Assembly: GCA_027491315.1 (NCBI GenBank)
Contig: JAIXWL010000005.1
Location: 62,001 to 126,000 of the forward strand
Length of the DNA stretch: 64,000 bases
Direction of reading: 5' to 3'
DNA from: Cytophagaceae bacterium
GTDB lineage: Bacteria > Bacteroidota > Bacteroidia > Cytophagales > Spirosomataceae
Shown: positions 9,496 through 18,763 of the stretch, in pieces
How positions within the stretch are numbered: position 1 is the first letter of the stretch
How the letters are laid out: each line of letters starts with the position of its first letter
Translations under genes and position numbers: made by a program
Notes under the pieces: generated by a model
What the model saw: the letters and a program-made list of their open reading frames with translations, nothing else
The model's database searches: none
Told to the model about the DNA's origin: nothing

Positions 9496-11016
9496 TTAAA
9501 ATAACGCAACGCCTGTCATCTCTTTAGGTTGCTCTACTCCCATCAATTTTAATATGGTAGGGGCAATATCTCCTAATTTTCCGTTGGACAAGCTTGGGTG
9601 ATCATGAGCATCCACTAAAATGCAAGGTACTAAGTTGGTGGAGTGAGCTGTATTAGGTGAACCATCTTCATTTATCATGACATCCGCATTACCGTGATCA
9701 GCAATGATGATGAAAGTATAACCATGAGCTAAACCTGCTTTAACCACTGCCTCGGCACAGCGATCAACTGTTTCTACCGCTTTCACTACCGCAGAAAACA
9801 CACCCGTATGACCCACCATGTCAGGATTTGCAAAATTTAAACACACAAAATCTACTTCTCCTTTCTCCAATTCCGGAATCAAAGCATCTCTTAAATCAGC
9901 CGCAGACATTTCAGGTTGCAAATCATAAGTAGCCACTTTCGGTGAATTTCTTAGGATGTTGGTTTGCCCAATAAAAGGCGTCTCTCGACCTCCTGAAAAG
10001 AAGAATGTTACGTGTGGGTATTTCTCTGTTTCCGCAATTCGAATCTGCTTTTTACCTGCTCCTTCCAAAACCTCTCCTAAAGTCATCGGTAAATTAGAAT
10101 CATTGAAAATGACATGAACATTCGTAAACTCTTTGTCGTACTCCGTCATAGTCAAATAATACAAATTCAACTTATGCATGTTTTCCTCATGGAAATCCTT
10201 TTGCGTCAAAGCTTGGGTGATTTCTCGCCCACGATCCGTACGGAAATTGAAACATATCACCACATCTCCTTCTGTAATCTTGGCTAAAGGCACCCCATTG
10301 GCATCTGTGGCTATGATGGGCTTAATAAATTCGTCCGTCACATCGGCAGCATAACTATCCTTGATAGATTGAATAACATCTTGTGTCAAATGACCTTCTG
10401 CATCCACCATGGCATGGTAGGCTAAAGCCACACGCTCCCAACGATTATCTCTGTCCATGGCAAAGTAACGACCCGTTACCGAGGCAACATGGGCTCCCGT
10501 TTTTTCACAATGCTGAACTAAATCAGTCATGAACTTCAATCCTGACTTAGGGTCCGTATCACGTCCATCTGTAAATGCATGTACAAAGACCTTAGGCAAT
10601 TCTGCTTCTTGAGCCGTACTTAATAAAGACTTTAAATGTTCAATATGGGCATGAACTCCGCCATCAGAAACAAGACCCATAAAATGAACCGCCTTGCCCT
10701 CTTTTTTGGCATAGTCAAATGCTTTTGCCAATTCGGGTTCTTGTCCTAAGGTATTTTCAGTCACCGCTTTATTAATCCTAACCAAATTTTGGTAAACGAT
10801 TCGACCAGCACCTAGGTTCATGTGACCTACTTCTGAATTACCCATTTGACCTTCAGGAAGACCAACGGCCAATCCTGAGGCCTCTAATTTAGCATGTGGG
10901 TATTGGGTATATAAGGACTTAACAAATGGGATATTGGCTGCATCTATGGCAGAAACCTTTGGGTTGGTAGCAATTCCCCAACCATCTAATATCATTAGTA
11001 CAACTTTCTTATTCAC
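9496..11016 (-). CDS. gpmI: 2,3-bisphosphoglycerate-independent phosphoglycerate mutase
   Basis: GpmI interconverts 3- and 2-phosphoglycerate, the step before enolase in glycolysis, and needs two Mn ions. The 506-residue length and motifs are canonical: LMILDGWG at residues 7-14, the phosphorylated Ser61 in QMGNSEVGHMNLGAGR, the HAFTDGRDT segment, and the metal-binding NFANPDMVGHTG and IADHGNAD stretches near residues 395 and 445. It lies 1.2 kb from eno but on the opposite strand. The ATG start agrees with the usual N-terminus. Confidence 0.97.
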   Translation of the reverse strand: MNKKVVLMILDGWGIATNPKVSAIDAANIPFVKSLYTQYPHAKLEASGLAVGLPEGQMGNSEVGHMNLGAGRIVYQNLVRINKAVTENTLGQEPELAKAFDYAKKEGKAVHFMGLVSDGGVHAHIEHLKSLLSTAQEAELPKVFVHAFTDGRDTDPKSGLKFMTDLVQHCEKTGAHVASVTGRYFAMDRDNRWERVALAYHAMVDAEGHLTQDVIQSIKDSYAADVTDEFIKPIIATDANGVPLAKITEGDVVICFNFRTDRGREITQALTQKDFHEENMHKLNLYYLTMTEYDKEFTNVHVIFNDSNLPMTLGEVLEGAGKKQIRIAETEKYPHVTFFFSGGRETPFIGQTNILRNSPKVATYDLQPEMSAADLRDALIPELEKGEVDFVCLNFANPDMVGHTGVFSAVVKAVETVDRCAEAVVKAGLAHGYTFIIIADHGNADVMINEDGSPNTAHSTNLVPCILVDAHDHPSLSNGKLGDIAPTILKLMGVEQPKEMTGVALF

Positions 11017-11067
11017 AGTATTTCATTTATTTCCTATAAAATTAGCCAAATTCAGGGAAAAAATCGG

Positions 11068-11751
11068 CTATTCATCCTTCAGAACTTTCGATAATCGAAC
11101 AATATCTGCTACTTCTATGGCAGTTTTGTCATAACCATGAATGGTAACAGCAATCATCGCTTGCCCTAACTCCTTCAAGGTACAAACCATATTGGGGGCC
11201 GCCCAACGTAAAAATGGGTACATCCAATTGATGTATTTATAAAATGGTAAAGCGTGTTGTAAACCCTCCGTAGGATGAAGCATTCCAGGTCTAAATGCAT
11301 AAGCCGCTTTAAAACGTAATTTTCTTAGGTCATTTTCCGTTTTTCCTTTGACCCTTGCCCACATTAAACTCCCTTTCTCCGTTGAATCGGTACTTTTCCC
11401 CGAAACATAGATAAACGTAAGCTTGGGATTATTTTTTTCAATAGACTTCGCAAATCCCAAAGTCAAGTCGTAAGTCAACCGCGTGTACACTGCTTCATTT
11501 TTACCGATGGACGTAACTCCCAAACAAAAATAACATGCATCATATCCCTTTACTTGGTCTTGCAATTCCTCCGTTTGATAAAAATCTTTCAAAATAATCT
11601 CCTTTAATTTGGGGTGGGATTTACCTGAAGGACGGCGACTTATGACCAATACTTCTTCTACATGAGGTGATAGCAAACATTCCTGCAAGACTCCTTCCCC
11701 CACCATACCGGTAACCCCCGTTACGATTACTTTGATTTTTGAATTTTTCAT
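11068..11751 (-). CDS. NAD(P)H-binding Rossmann protein, short-chain dehydrogenase-like
   Basis: This 227-residue protein has the atypical SDR fold seen in HTATIP2/YbjT-like proteins. The nucleotide-binding loop TGVTGMVGEGVLQECL is near residue 11, VLVISRRPSGK near residue 34, the CYFCLGVTS segment near residue 72, and a YVSGKSTDSTEKG segment near residue 115 that replaces the classic YxxxK. The late AFRPGMLHPTEG stretch is also typical. It likely senses or uses NAD(P)H in the cytoplasm; the substrate is not known. It is divergent from the Dabb gene. Confidence 0.75.
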   Translation of the reverse strand: MKNSKIKVIVTGVTGMVGEGVLQECLLSPHVEEVLVISRRPSGKSHPKLKEIILKDFYQTEELQDQVKGYDACYFCLGVTSIGKNEAVYTRLTYDLTLGFAKSIEKNNPKLTFIYVSGKSTDSTEKGSLMWARVKGKTENDLRKLRFKAAYAFRPGMLHPTEGLQHALPFYKYINWMYPFLRWAAPNMVCTLKELGQAMIAVTIHGYDKTAIEVADIVRLSKVLKDE

Positions 11752-11797
11752 GGTAGAATTGAATTAAAATAATTTGAGTTTAAATTTAAATGAACAC

Positions 11798-12193
11798 ATG
11801 AACAATCGTCGCGAATTTTTACAACAATCTGGCCTATTAGCCGCAGGTTCAGCACTAACAGGTTCAGCAGCTACTCCTTCTATGAATTTCATCCACCACG
11901 TTTTATTTTGGGCCAAAAATCCAAGTAACGAAGCCGAAAAAACCCAACTTTTCAAAGCGCTCAAAGCGCTAGGAGGCCTTCCAATGATCCAATCTGCTCA
12001 TGTGGGCAAACCGATCATTACGGAGTTTGACAAACCAGTTACTGAGGGAAGTTATACTTTTTCTGTCGTATTGACTTTTGCCGATGCAGAAAAGGAAAAA
12101 GAATATTTATATCACCCTTTACATAAAAAGTTCATAGATGACAACAAGCATTTGTGGGGGAAGGTTCAAGTAATTGACTCTCAAGCTATATAA
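11798..12193 (+). CDS. Exported Dabb (stress-responsive A/B barrel) protein
   Basis: A twin-arginine-like leader MNNRREFLQQSG with a short hydrophobic stretch precedes a dimeric alpha-beta barrel (Dabb) domain of about 95 residues, with the typical start MNFIHHVLFWAKN and the HPLHKKFID end. An upstream in-frame TTG would add eight residues, but the ATG chosen starts right at the leader. Dabb domains bind small hydrophobic molecules in some proteins, but no function can be assigned here. The gene is followed 24 bases later by a GH109-like gene with a similar leader, so both are probably co-transcribed and exported. Confidence 0.8.
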   Translation: MNNRREFLQQSGLLAAGSALTGSAATPSMNFIHHVLFWAKNPSNEAEKTQLFKALKALGGLPMIQSAHVGKPIITEFDKPVTEGSYTFSVVLTFADAEKEKEYLYHPLHKKFIDDNKHLWGKVQVIDSQAI

Positions 12194-12217
12194 TTTGAAT
12201 AAAACCTATTAAAAACT

Positions 12218-13615
12218 ATGAATAATAATCGAAGAGATTTTCTCAAACTAAGTGGATTAGCCGCATTAGGTGGATCCGCTAAATGGGAAATTAAAGACTT
12301 GGCTACGAGCATGCAAGTAGAACAAGGCAAGCAAACTTTTAACATGTCGGGCTATGCCGCGCCAAAAATTGAAACCGTACGTATTGGATTTATCGGTTTG
12401 GGAAACCGTGGTTCTGGTGCTATTACCCGCGTCAATCGCATTGATGGAGTAAAGACGGTTGCGGTTTGTGATATCCGAAAAGAAAAAACGGATGCCGCAT
12501 TGAAAGCCTTGGGTAAAATGGGTATTCAACCTATCGTTTACACCGAGAAAGAGGAAGCTTGGAAAGCGATGTGTGATCGACCGGACATTGATTTGATCTA
12601 CATTGCCACCCCTTGGCATTTACATACCCCTATGGCAGTATATGCCATGAAACAAGGCAAGCATGTGGCGGTAGAAGTACCGGCAGCCACCACCTTAGAA
12701 GAATGCTGGCAATTGGTCGAGACTTCTGAGAAGACTAAAAAGCATTGTATGATGCTGGAAAATTGCTGCTATGACTTCTTTGAGTTATTAACTCTCAACA
12801 TGGCTCGCCAGGGATACTTTGGAGAAATTATCCATGCAGAAGGTGCTTATTTGCATGATTTATTAGACCATAATTTCACGCAAAGTACCTATTATCAAAG
12901 CTGGCGATTAAAAGAAAACCTACGCAATGGCAATTTATACCCAACCCACGGCCTGGGACCAATTTGCCAATTATTGGATATTAACCGAGGTGATCAAATG
13001 GATTATTTGGTATCTACCTCTACCAATGATTTCTCTATGCACCAGCGAGCGGTAGAGTTAGCCCAAAAAGACCCTTTCTACCAACAATTCACCAATAAGA
13101 GTTTCCGTGGGAATATGAATACCACCACGATTCGTACCGTGAAAGGTAAAACCATGATGGTTCAACATGATGTTTCTACACCTCGCCCCTATTCCCGAAT
13201 CCATTTGTTAAGTGGAACTAAAGGCATGGCTGTAAAATATCCTGATCCTAAAATTTCTGATCACCACCATAACTGGATTTCAGCCGCTGAGATGGCAGAA
13301 TTGGAGAAAAAATATGCGCCACCGATTGTAGCCAAGATAGGTGAATTAGCCAAGCAAATAGGCGGACATGGAGGCATGGACTTCATGATGGACTGGCGAT
13401 TAATTGATTGCCTACGCAATGGATTGCCTTTGGATCAAAATGTTTACGATGCCGCCGCTTGGAGCTCGATAGGACCATTAAGTGAAATGTCCGTTAAAAA
13501 CAGATCTAGATCCATGAACGTCCCTGATTTTACCCGCGGAAGTTGGAAATCCAATACCCCGGTGGATATCACTTTAGCACAAGGAGGAACTACGGGAGTA
13601 AAAGCCCAAAAATAA
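12218..13615 (+). CDS. Gfo/Idh/MocA protein resembling GH109 glycosidases
   Basis: The 465-residue protein starts with a twin-arginine leader MNNNRRDFLKLSG and has an NAD-binding Rossmann domain (VRIGFIGLGNRGSG near residue 57). The segment VAVEVPAATTLEEC (EVP instead of EKP) and the stretch YPTHGLGPICQ with INRGDQMDYL match family GH109 alpha-N-acetylgalactosaminidases, which use a redox NAD mechanism. It probably works in the periplasm on alpha-linked hexosamines or related sugars. The neighbouring Dabb protein is likely co-expressed. Family assignment is good; substrate is inferred only. Confidence 0.82.
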   Translation: MNNNRRDFLKLSGLAALGGSAKWEIKDLATSMQVEQGKQTFNMSGYAAPKIETVRIGFIGLGNRGSGAITRVNRIDGVKTVAVCDIRKEKTDAALKALGKMGIQPIVYTEKEEAWKAMCDRPDIDLIYIATPWHLHTPMAVYAMKQGKHVAVEVPAATTLEECWQLVETSEKTKKHCMMLENCCYDFFELLTLNMARQGYFGEIIHAEGAYLHDLLDHNFTQSTYYQSWRLKENLRNGNLYPTHGLGPICQLLDINRGDQMDYLVSTSTNDFSMHQRAVELAQKDPFYQQFTNKSFRGNMNTTTIRTVKGKTMMVQHDVSTPRPYSRIHLLSGTKGMAVKYPDPKISDHHHNWISAAEMAELEKKYAPPIVAKIGELAKQIGGHGGMDFMMDWRLIDCLRNGLPLDQNVYDAAAWSSIGPLSEMSVKNRSRSMNVPDFTRGSWKSNTPVDITLAQGGTTGVKAQK

Positions 13616-13618
13616 GCT

Positions 13619-14857
13619 TTACTTTTTCTTTTTCCCCCAAAACTTCTTACCTCCTTTTTTAGGTCCAGAAAAATTTCGCCCCTTATCGCCAGCCTTTTGT
13701 AAGGCTGGCTCATAAGCGGGGCCAGCTCCAAACTCTTCTGGAATAGGTGATTTTGTCACTTCTTTTTCTAACAACTTTTCAATACTCGCAAATTTTCTCT
13801 GTTCGGCAGGACTGATTAAAGTATAGGCGGTACCTTGACTTTCTGCCCTTGCCGTACGACCAATGCGGTGAATATAATCCTCTCCATCATTAGGGACGTC
13901 GTAATTGATGACCAACTCAATTTCGTCGATGTCAATGCCTCGACTTAAAATATCTGTGGCTACTAAAATAGTCGTCTTTTTATTTCTAAAATCCTGTAAT
14001 ACTTGTTCACGAACATCTTGTTCCAAATCCGAATGGATTTCCTCTACTTTGAATTTGGCCCTCTTTAAATCGTTAGTAAGTGTTTTTACGTTTTGCTTTC
14101 TGGAACAAAAAATAATCACACGACTATACTCTTTTAATCGCAATAGGTGCTTAATCAAAGGTGATTTTTGCTCCTCAAAAACTACAAAAGCTTCTTGAAC
14201 AATTTGCTCAGGGGGTTTTGAAACAGCAATATTTATCTCTACAGGATTTTTCAATAACTTTCTGGCCAATTCCCGCATTTTATGCGGCATAGTAGCTGAA
14301 AATAAGAGGTTTTGACGCTCTGGACTTAAAAAAGAGGTGATTTTGATTAGATCATCTTGGAAGCCCATATCCAACATCCGATCAGCCTCATCCAACACCA
14401 AGTATTTGACCTCTTTGAGATTAACATAACCCATATTTAAGTGGGCAATCATACGACCAGGCGTACAAACTACAATATCGCAACCACTGGTTAAAGCGGT
14501 TTTCTCCGTCGTAAAAGACTGGCCATCCCCACCACCATAAACGGCGATGCACGATACATTAGTAAAATACCCTAAACCTTCCATATTATCCGCAATTTGT
14601 ATGGCCAATTCACGGGTAGGAACAATGATTAGAGCATTGATTTTATTTTCAGCATGTGGCTCAGTGATGATTTTATTTACAATAGGCAGCAAAAAAGCAG
14701 CAGTTTTACCCGTACCTGTTTGTGCTGATGCAATAATATCTCTCCCCTCCAAAATCGGTTGAATAACTTGAGACTGTACGGGAGTTGCGGTCTTATAGCC
14801 CATGGAATCAATTCCTGCTAAAAGGCTGTCGGCCAGACCTAATTCTTTAAATGTCAA
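13619..14857 (-). CDS. DEAD-box ATP-dependent RNA helicase
   Basis: This is a 412-residue RhlE-like RNA helicase that remodels RNA or ribosome assembly intermediates in the cytoplasm. Motifs in order: Q motif region LTFKELGLADSLLAGIDSMG, motif I AQTGTGKT, PTRELAIQIA, DEADRMLDMGF (motif II), SAT (motif III), IIFCSRKQN, ATDILSRGIDIDE and HRIGRTAR (motif VI). A Lys/Gly-rich tail ends the protein, as is common for RNA binding. No ATG precedes the Q motif; a TTG just before TFKEL was chosen, and another TTG 51 bases further upstream is the alternative. Confidence 0.93.
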   Translation of the reverse strand: MTFKELGLADSLLAGIDSMGYKTATPVQSQVIQPILEGRDIIASAQTGTGKTAAFLLPIVNKIITEPHAENKINALIIVPTRELAIQIADNMEGLGYFTNVSCIAVYGGGDGQSFTTEKTALTSGCDIVVCTPGRMIAHLNMGYVNLKEVKYLVLDEADRMLDMGFQDDLIKITSFLSPERQNLLFSATMPHKMRELARKLLKNPVEINIAVSKPPEQIVQEAFVVFEEQKSPLIKHLLRLKEYSRVIIFCSRKQNVKTLTNDLKRAKFKVEEIHSDLEQDVREQVLQDFRNKKTTILVATDILSRGIDIDEIELVINYDVPNDGEDYIHRIGRTARAESQGTAYTLISPAEQRKFASIEKLLEKEVTKSPIPEEFGAGPAYEPALQKAGDKGRNFSGPKKGGKKFWGKKKK

Positions 14858-14962
14858 AATCGTTTGATTAAAATGATGCCTCTTCCGAAGATGGAATTGG
14901 AAAGACAAATTTACGCCTTATATCTCACATTTCTTTCACTTTACCTTTGGACACCCTACAGA

Positions 14963-15634
14963 CTAGGCTTTGACCTGTCTTTTAGCCAGGAAGTACATTC
15001 CTAAGCCGGAAAATACTAGTAAAACCACACTTGCTCCGTCTTGCCAGGTAAACGATTCTGGATGATGCAAAAGATATTTCCAACTCTTTGCTTGAGTCCC
15101 TGTCCAAACAGCCAAAGCGGTTCTTGGTAACATACCTATCATTCCTGCCAAACAAAAATCCAGGAAACTTACTCCTAAAAACGACATCATGGCATTGGTG
15201 ATAGCAAAAGGAAATATAGGCGAAAGGCGAGCTAAAAATACCCATGAAAATGATTGCGCCTGCACATTGGACAAAAATTGTGCACCTTTTTTCGTACGTT
15301 TTATCCAACGAATCATGGCTTGACCTTTCCATAATTTGGCCATACCAAAACCCAACATTGACGCTAAACTATAGGCAAAAATCAAAGGCCAAATACCTTG
15401 AAAACCCCAAATATAGCCTACAAATAAGGCCAAAAAAGTAGTTGGGCACAAGGCCAAACCCATCACAAATACAGTAGCTAACCAAAATAATATTTGTTGA
15501 CTTAAACTAAAGTCTAAAAAAAAGCTTGGATTAGATACGGCAAAATAACCTAAGGCTAAACTTGAAATAAAAGGTAATAGACCCATCCACAAAAGGTAAG
15601 CCATTTCTAAAAAAAGTTTTTTACGAAAGCGCAT
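14963..15634 (-). CDS. TVP38/TMEM64 (VTT/DedA-like) membrane protein
   Basis: A 223-residue integral inner-membrane protein with about five or six hydrophobic helices. The central segment FLALFVGYIWGFQGIWPLIF, followed by ARLSPIFPFAITN and later MIGMLPRTALAVWTGTQA, is typical of the VTT (SNARE-associated/DedA-like) family. Such proteins are implicated in lipid scrambling or membrane homeostasis. The ATG preceding RFRKKLF was chosen over an upstream one that would add 13 residues not typical of the family. It is divergent from the his operon, with 92 bases between the starts. Confidence 0.85.
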   Translation of the reverse strand: MRFRKKLFLEMAYLLWMGLLPFISSLALGYFAVSNPSFFLDFSLSQQILFWLATVFVMGLALCPTTFLALFVGYIWGFQGIWPLIFAYSLASMLGFGMAKLWKGQAMIRWIKRTKKGAQFLSNVQAQSFSWVFLARLSPIFPFAITNAMMSFLGVSFLDFCLAGMIGMLPRTALAVWTGTQAKSWKYLLHHPESFTWQDGASVVLLVFSGLGMYFLAKRQVKA

Positions 15635-15690
15635 GTGGTATGAGATAGAACAACAAAGATAGGGGAATTTCATAATCCAGCCTATTTGCC

Positions 15691-15698
15691 TACCTTTG
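15691..15698 (+). promoter_or_regulatory. -7 box of the hisHAF-hisIE operon
   Basis: TACCTTTG is a perfect match to the Bacteroidetes -7 consensus TAnnTTTG, 28 bases before the hisH ATG. A TTTC 19 bases upstream may serve as the -33 box. No attenuator-like His-rich leader peptide is seen. Confidence 0.65.
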
Positions 15699-15726
15699 CA
15701 AGGCTGTTTACCCAGAAAGAAAGCCC

Positions 15727-16314
15727 ATGGAAATTGCCATCGTTAAATACAATGCCGGGAATGTTGCCTCCGTGATGTACGCACTTGATCGAATCGGAGT
15801 GCCGTATCGCTGGACAGACGATGAGACGATTTTACGCCAAGCAGATAAGGTGATTTTTCCTGGCGTAGGAGAAGCTAGTACGGCCATGGCGCATTTAAAA
15901 GAGAAGGGCTTAGATTTACTTATTCCTCAGTTAAAGCAACCCGTTTTAGCTACTTGCATTGGTATGCAACTTCTTTGTAAACACTCAGAAGAAAACGATA
16001 CAACTTGCATGGGAGTATTTGATGTGGAAGTAAAACGTTTTCAGTCGCAGGACTTAAAAATCCCGCATGTAGGATGGAATTCCATCCAGGCCAATCAAGC
16101 GAATCCTTTGATGGAAGGCTTAAAAAATGAAGAATACGTTTATTTTGTTCACTCGTATTATGTGCCTGTAAACCCTCTGACCACAGCCATATGTGATTAT
16201 GTACAGCCATTTTCAGCCATGCTTCACCAAGACAACTTTTATGCTGCCCAGTTTCACGCAGAAATTAGTGGAATGGCAGGCCAACGAATTATAGAAAATT
16301 TTCTCGCATTATAA
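15727..16314 (+). CDS. hisH: Imidazole glycerol phosphate synthase, glutaminase subunit
   Basis: HisH hydrolyses glutamine and channels ammonia to HisF in histidine biosynthesis. The class I glutamine amidotransferase triad is visible: Cys77 in LATCIGMQLLC, and His177 and Glu179 in QFHAEISG. The N-terminal IVKYNAGNVASV and the VGWNSIQ segment are typical, and the 195-residue length is normal. It is the first gene of a tightly packed operon with hisA (three bases between stop and start), hisF and hisIE. The earlier-pathway genes hisG, hisD, hisC and hisB are not in this window. Confidence 0.96.
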   Translation: MEIAIVKYNAGNVASVMYALDRIGVPYRWTDDETILRQADKVIFPGVGEASTAMAHLKEKGLDLLIPQLKQPVLATCIGMQLLCKHSEENDTTCMGVFDVEVKRFQSQDLKIPHVGWNSIQANQANPLMEGLKNEEYVYFVHSYYVPVNPLTTAICDYVQPFSAMLHQDNFYAAQFHAEISGMAGQRIIENFLAL

Positions 16315-16317
16315 ATC

Positions 16318-17052
16318 ATGTTTCAACTTATCCCCGCTATAGATTTAATTGGAGGCCAATGTGTTCGCTTGACCCAGGGTGATTATGCTCAAAAAAAGGT
16401 ATATCATTCGGACCCATTGGAGATTGCAAAGGAATTTGAGGGGGCAGGTATCCAACGATTGCATTTGGTAGATTTGGACGGGGCAAAGGCTAAAAAAATT
16501 GTCAATGCGCATGTTTTGGAAAGAATTGCCAAAGGAACGAACCTTCACATTGATTTTGGTGGAGGTGTACAATCCGACGAAATGATTGATATCGCCTTTT
16601 CAGCAGGAGCCCAACAGATTACGGCTGGTAGCATTGCCGTTAGTCAGCCAGAATTAGTAAGAAGTTGGTTGAAAAAATACGGTGCTGACAAAATCATTTT
16701 AGGCGCTGATGCCCACAATGAGCAAATTGCCGTTTCAGGCTGGCAGGAAAATTCCCAAATTTCCATCTTTGATTTCCTAAGAGACTATTGTGCTGCAGGA
16801 GTAAAATATGTGATATCAACGGATGTGGCCAAAGATGGCTTATTGCAAGGACCTAGTTTTGATTTGTACGAAAAAATACAAGCTCAAGAGCCTGACTTAC
16901 AGCTCATTGCAAGTGGCGGGGTGGCTTGTTTAGATGATTTATACCGACTGCGCGACATGAACATTTTTGGTGTGATAGTTGGAAAAGCCTTTTATGAAGG
17001 ACGAATTAGTTTAGCTGAATTAGCCACCTTTGCCAAAGAATCTGCATGTTAA
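16318..17052 (+). CDS. hisA: ProFAR isomerase HisA
   Basis: HisA opens the ribose of ProFAR to PRFAR, the substrate of HisF-HisH. The TIM barrel of 244 residues has a catalytic Asp near residue 9 in [19 protein letters not shown], phosphate-binding IDFGGGVQS and the second catalytic Asp in [10 protein letters not shown], followed by [13 protein letters not shown]. The last seven bases overlap the first codons of hisF, indicating translational coupling. Confidence 0.96.
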   Translation: MFQLIPAIDLIGGQCVRLTQGDYAQKKVYHSDPLEIAKEFEGAGIQRLHLVDLDGAKAKKIVNAHVLERIAKGTNLHIDFGGGVQSDEMIDIAFSAGAQQITAGSIAVSQPELVRSWLKKYGADKIILGADAHNEQIAVSGWQENSQISIFDFLRDYCAAGVKYVISTDVAKDGLLQGPSFDLYEKIQAQEPDLQLIASGGVACLDDLYRLRDMNIFGVIVGKAFYEGRISLAELATFAKESAC

Positions 17053-17801
17053 CCAAAAGAATCATTCCTTGTTTGGACATCAAAGATGGGAGGACCGTCA
17101 AAGGAACCAATTTTGTGGATTTACGTGATGCAGGAGATCCTGTAGAGCTTGGAGCTTTATATGCTCAAGAAGGAGCCGATGAATTGGTTTTCTTGGATAT
17201 CACTGCTACCGTAGATGACAGGAAGACCTTGGTTAATTTGGTACGAGAAGTGGCAAGACATGTGAATATTCCCTTCACCGTGGGAGGGGGAATATCTTCT
17301 ATACAGGATGTTTCAGCCTTATTAAACGCTGGGGCAGATAAAGTTTCAATCAACTCCTCAGCTGTTAGAAATCCTGATTTAATTGATGAATTAGCCTTAC
17401 AATTTGGCTCACAATGTATCATTGTGGCCATTGACACCCGTTGGGTTGATGGAACAGATTGGGTACATACTCATGGAGGAAGAAAAATTACGGATATCCA
17501 AACCATTCCATGGGCCAAAGAAGTTGAGAATCGAGGTGCTGGAGAAATTCTATTGACTAGCATGGATGCTGATGGAACGAAAGCTGGATTTGCCAATAAA
17601 TTGACATCTACAATCTCGCTTAATTCCTCCATACCGATCATCGCCTCGGGTGGAGCGGGTAGCATGGAACATTTTTATGAAGTATTTACGGAAGGGAAAG
17701 CCGATGCCGGATTGGCGGCCAGCATTTTCCACTTCAAAGAAATCGATATTTTAGATTTAAAGAATTACCTAGCCAGCAAAGGAATTCCGATGCGTATTTA
17801 A
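17046..17801 (+). CDS. hisF: Imidazole glycerol phosphate synthase, cyclase subunit
   Basis: HisF joins ammonia to PRFAR and forms imidazole glycerol phosphate and AICAR. The TIM barrel of 251 residues has the catalytic Asp11 in [17 protein letters not shown], the phosphate-binding segment PFTVGGGI and [10 protein letters not shown], the second catalytic Asp in VAIDTRW, and [14 protein letters not shown]. It overlaps hisA by seven bases and precedes hisIE by 25 bases. Confidence 0.97.
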   Translation: MLTKRIIPCLDIKDGRTVKGTNFVDLRDAGDPVELGALYAQEGADELVFLDITATVDDRKTLVNLVREVARHVNIPFTVGGGISSIQDVSALLNAGADKVSINSSAVRNPDLIDELALQFGSQCIIVAIDTRWVDGTDWVHTHGGRKITDIQTIPWAKEVENRGAGEILLTSMDADGTKAGFANKLTSTISLNSSIPIIASGGAGSMEHFYEVFTEGKADAGLAASIFHFKEIDILDLKNYLASKGIPMRI

Positions 17802-17826
17802 TAAATTCACCAGTATTTTTGACAAA

Positions 17827-18423
17827 ATGAACTCAAGCCCCGACTTTTCTAAAGGATTAATACCTGCTGTTATTCAGGATGCCTCCACTCTACAAGTATT
17901 AATGCTTGGCTATATGAATGAGGAAGCCTATGTAAAAACACAGTCAGAAAATATTGTCACTTTCTATTCTCGATCAAAAGAGCGATTATGGACCAAGGGA
18001 GAAACTTCCGGAAATTTCTTTCATGTTAAAAATATTCATTTGGATTGTGACCAAGATACCCTGTTAATCCAAGTTAACCCGGTAGGCCCTGCTTGCCATA
18101 CAGGTGCAGATACCTGCTTTAATACCTCTAACCAAGACAATGCCGCTTGGCTTGACTATTTAAAACACATCATTCGCTCTAGAAAAGGAGCTTCTGCCGA
18201 TACTTCATATACCGCATCTTTATTCCAAAAAGGAACCAATAAGGTAGCTCAAAAAGTAGGAGAAGAAGCCGTAGAACTCGTGATAGAAGCTATGTCAACT
18301 AACGATGAATTATTTAAAGGTGAGGCGGCAGACTTAGTTTTTCACTTATTGGTTTTATTAGAAGACCGAGGAATTGGATTGGAAGAAATCATAAAATTAT
18401 TACAGCAAAGACACGCGAAATAA
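17827..18423 (+). CDS. hisIE: Bifunctional phosphoribosyl-AMP cyclohydrolase / phosphoribosyl-ATP pyrophosphatase
   Basis: This fused enzyme carries out the second and third steps of histidine biosynthesis. The N-terminal HisI domain, about residues 1-105, has VLMLGYMNEEAY, the substrate region SRSKERLWTKGETSGN, and the Zn ligands in CDQDT and GPACHTGADTC. The C-terminal HisE domain, about residues 110-198, has the helix GTNKVAQKVGEEAVELVIEA with acidic Mg ligands, then GEAADLVFHLLVLL. The start ATG follows hisF by 25 bases. Fusion of hisI and hisE is common in Bacteroidota. Confidence 0.96.
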   Translation: MNSSPDFSKGLIPAVIQDASTLQVLMLGYMNEEAYVKTQSENIVTFYSRSKERLWTKGETSGNFFHVKNIHLDCDQDTLLIQVNPVGPACHTGADTCFNTSNQDNAAWLDYLKHIIRSRKGASADTSYTASLFQKGTNKVAQKVGEEAVELVIEAMSTNDELFKGEAADLVFHLLVLLEDRGIGLEEIIKLLQQRHAK

Positions 18424-18424
18424 C

Positions 18425-18763
18425 ATGATAGGGTTCATCATTCGATACATCATCATTGCAGGGGTCATTTTAATCATCCCGCGCTATTTAAAGGGAATTG
18501 TCGTTGACGGATTCACCACTGCCCTCTTAGTAGCCTTAGCCATGGGCTTTTTAAACTCATTTGTAAAACCCTTTTTGCAAATCATTAGCTTTCCTATCAC
18601 CTTTATGACCTTGGGATTGTTTTCTTTGGTCATCAATGTGGCCATGGTTTACTTGACAGAATTATATGTTCCAGGTTTTCAAGTAAGTGGTTTTGTGGCT
18701 CCCTTAATCTTTAGTTTTCTCGTAAGTTTTTCTAGCACCGTGGTGGGCTGGTTTACCAAATAA
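18425..18763 (+). CDS. Small phage-holin-like (Phage_holin_4_2) membrane protein
   Basis: A 112-residue protein made almost wholly of four hydrophobic helices. The sequence, with its GFLNSFVKPFLQIISFPI and LGLFSLVINVAMVYL segments, is typical of the YvlD/phage holin family 4 superfamily widely found in bacterial chromosomes. There is no endolysin or other phage gene nearby, so a lytic role is unlikely. It starts one base after hisIE and is co-transcribed with the his genes, which looks like an accidental rather than functional link. It ends directly against a convergent lipoprotein gene. Confidence 0.8.
   Translation: MIGFIIRYIIIAGVILIIPRYLKGIVVDGFTTALLVALAMGFLNSFVKPFLQIISFPITFMTLGLFSLVINVAMVYLTELYVPGFQVSGFVAPLIFSFLVSFSSTVVGWFTK

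Noticed and set aside
18425-18763. Prophage remnant suggested by the holin-like gene
   Set aside because: No other phage gene, attachment site or composition shift nearby; this family is common on chromosomes.
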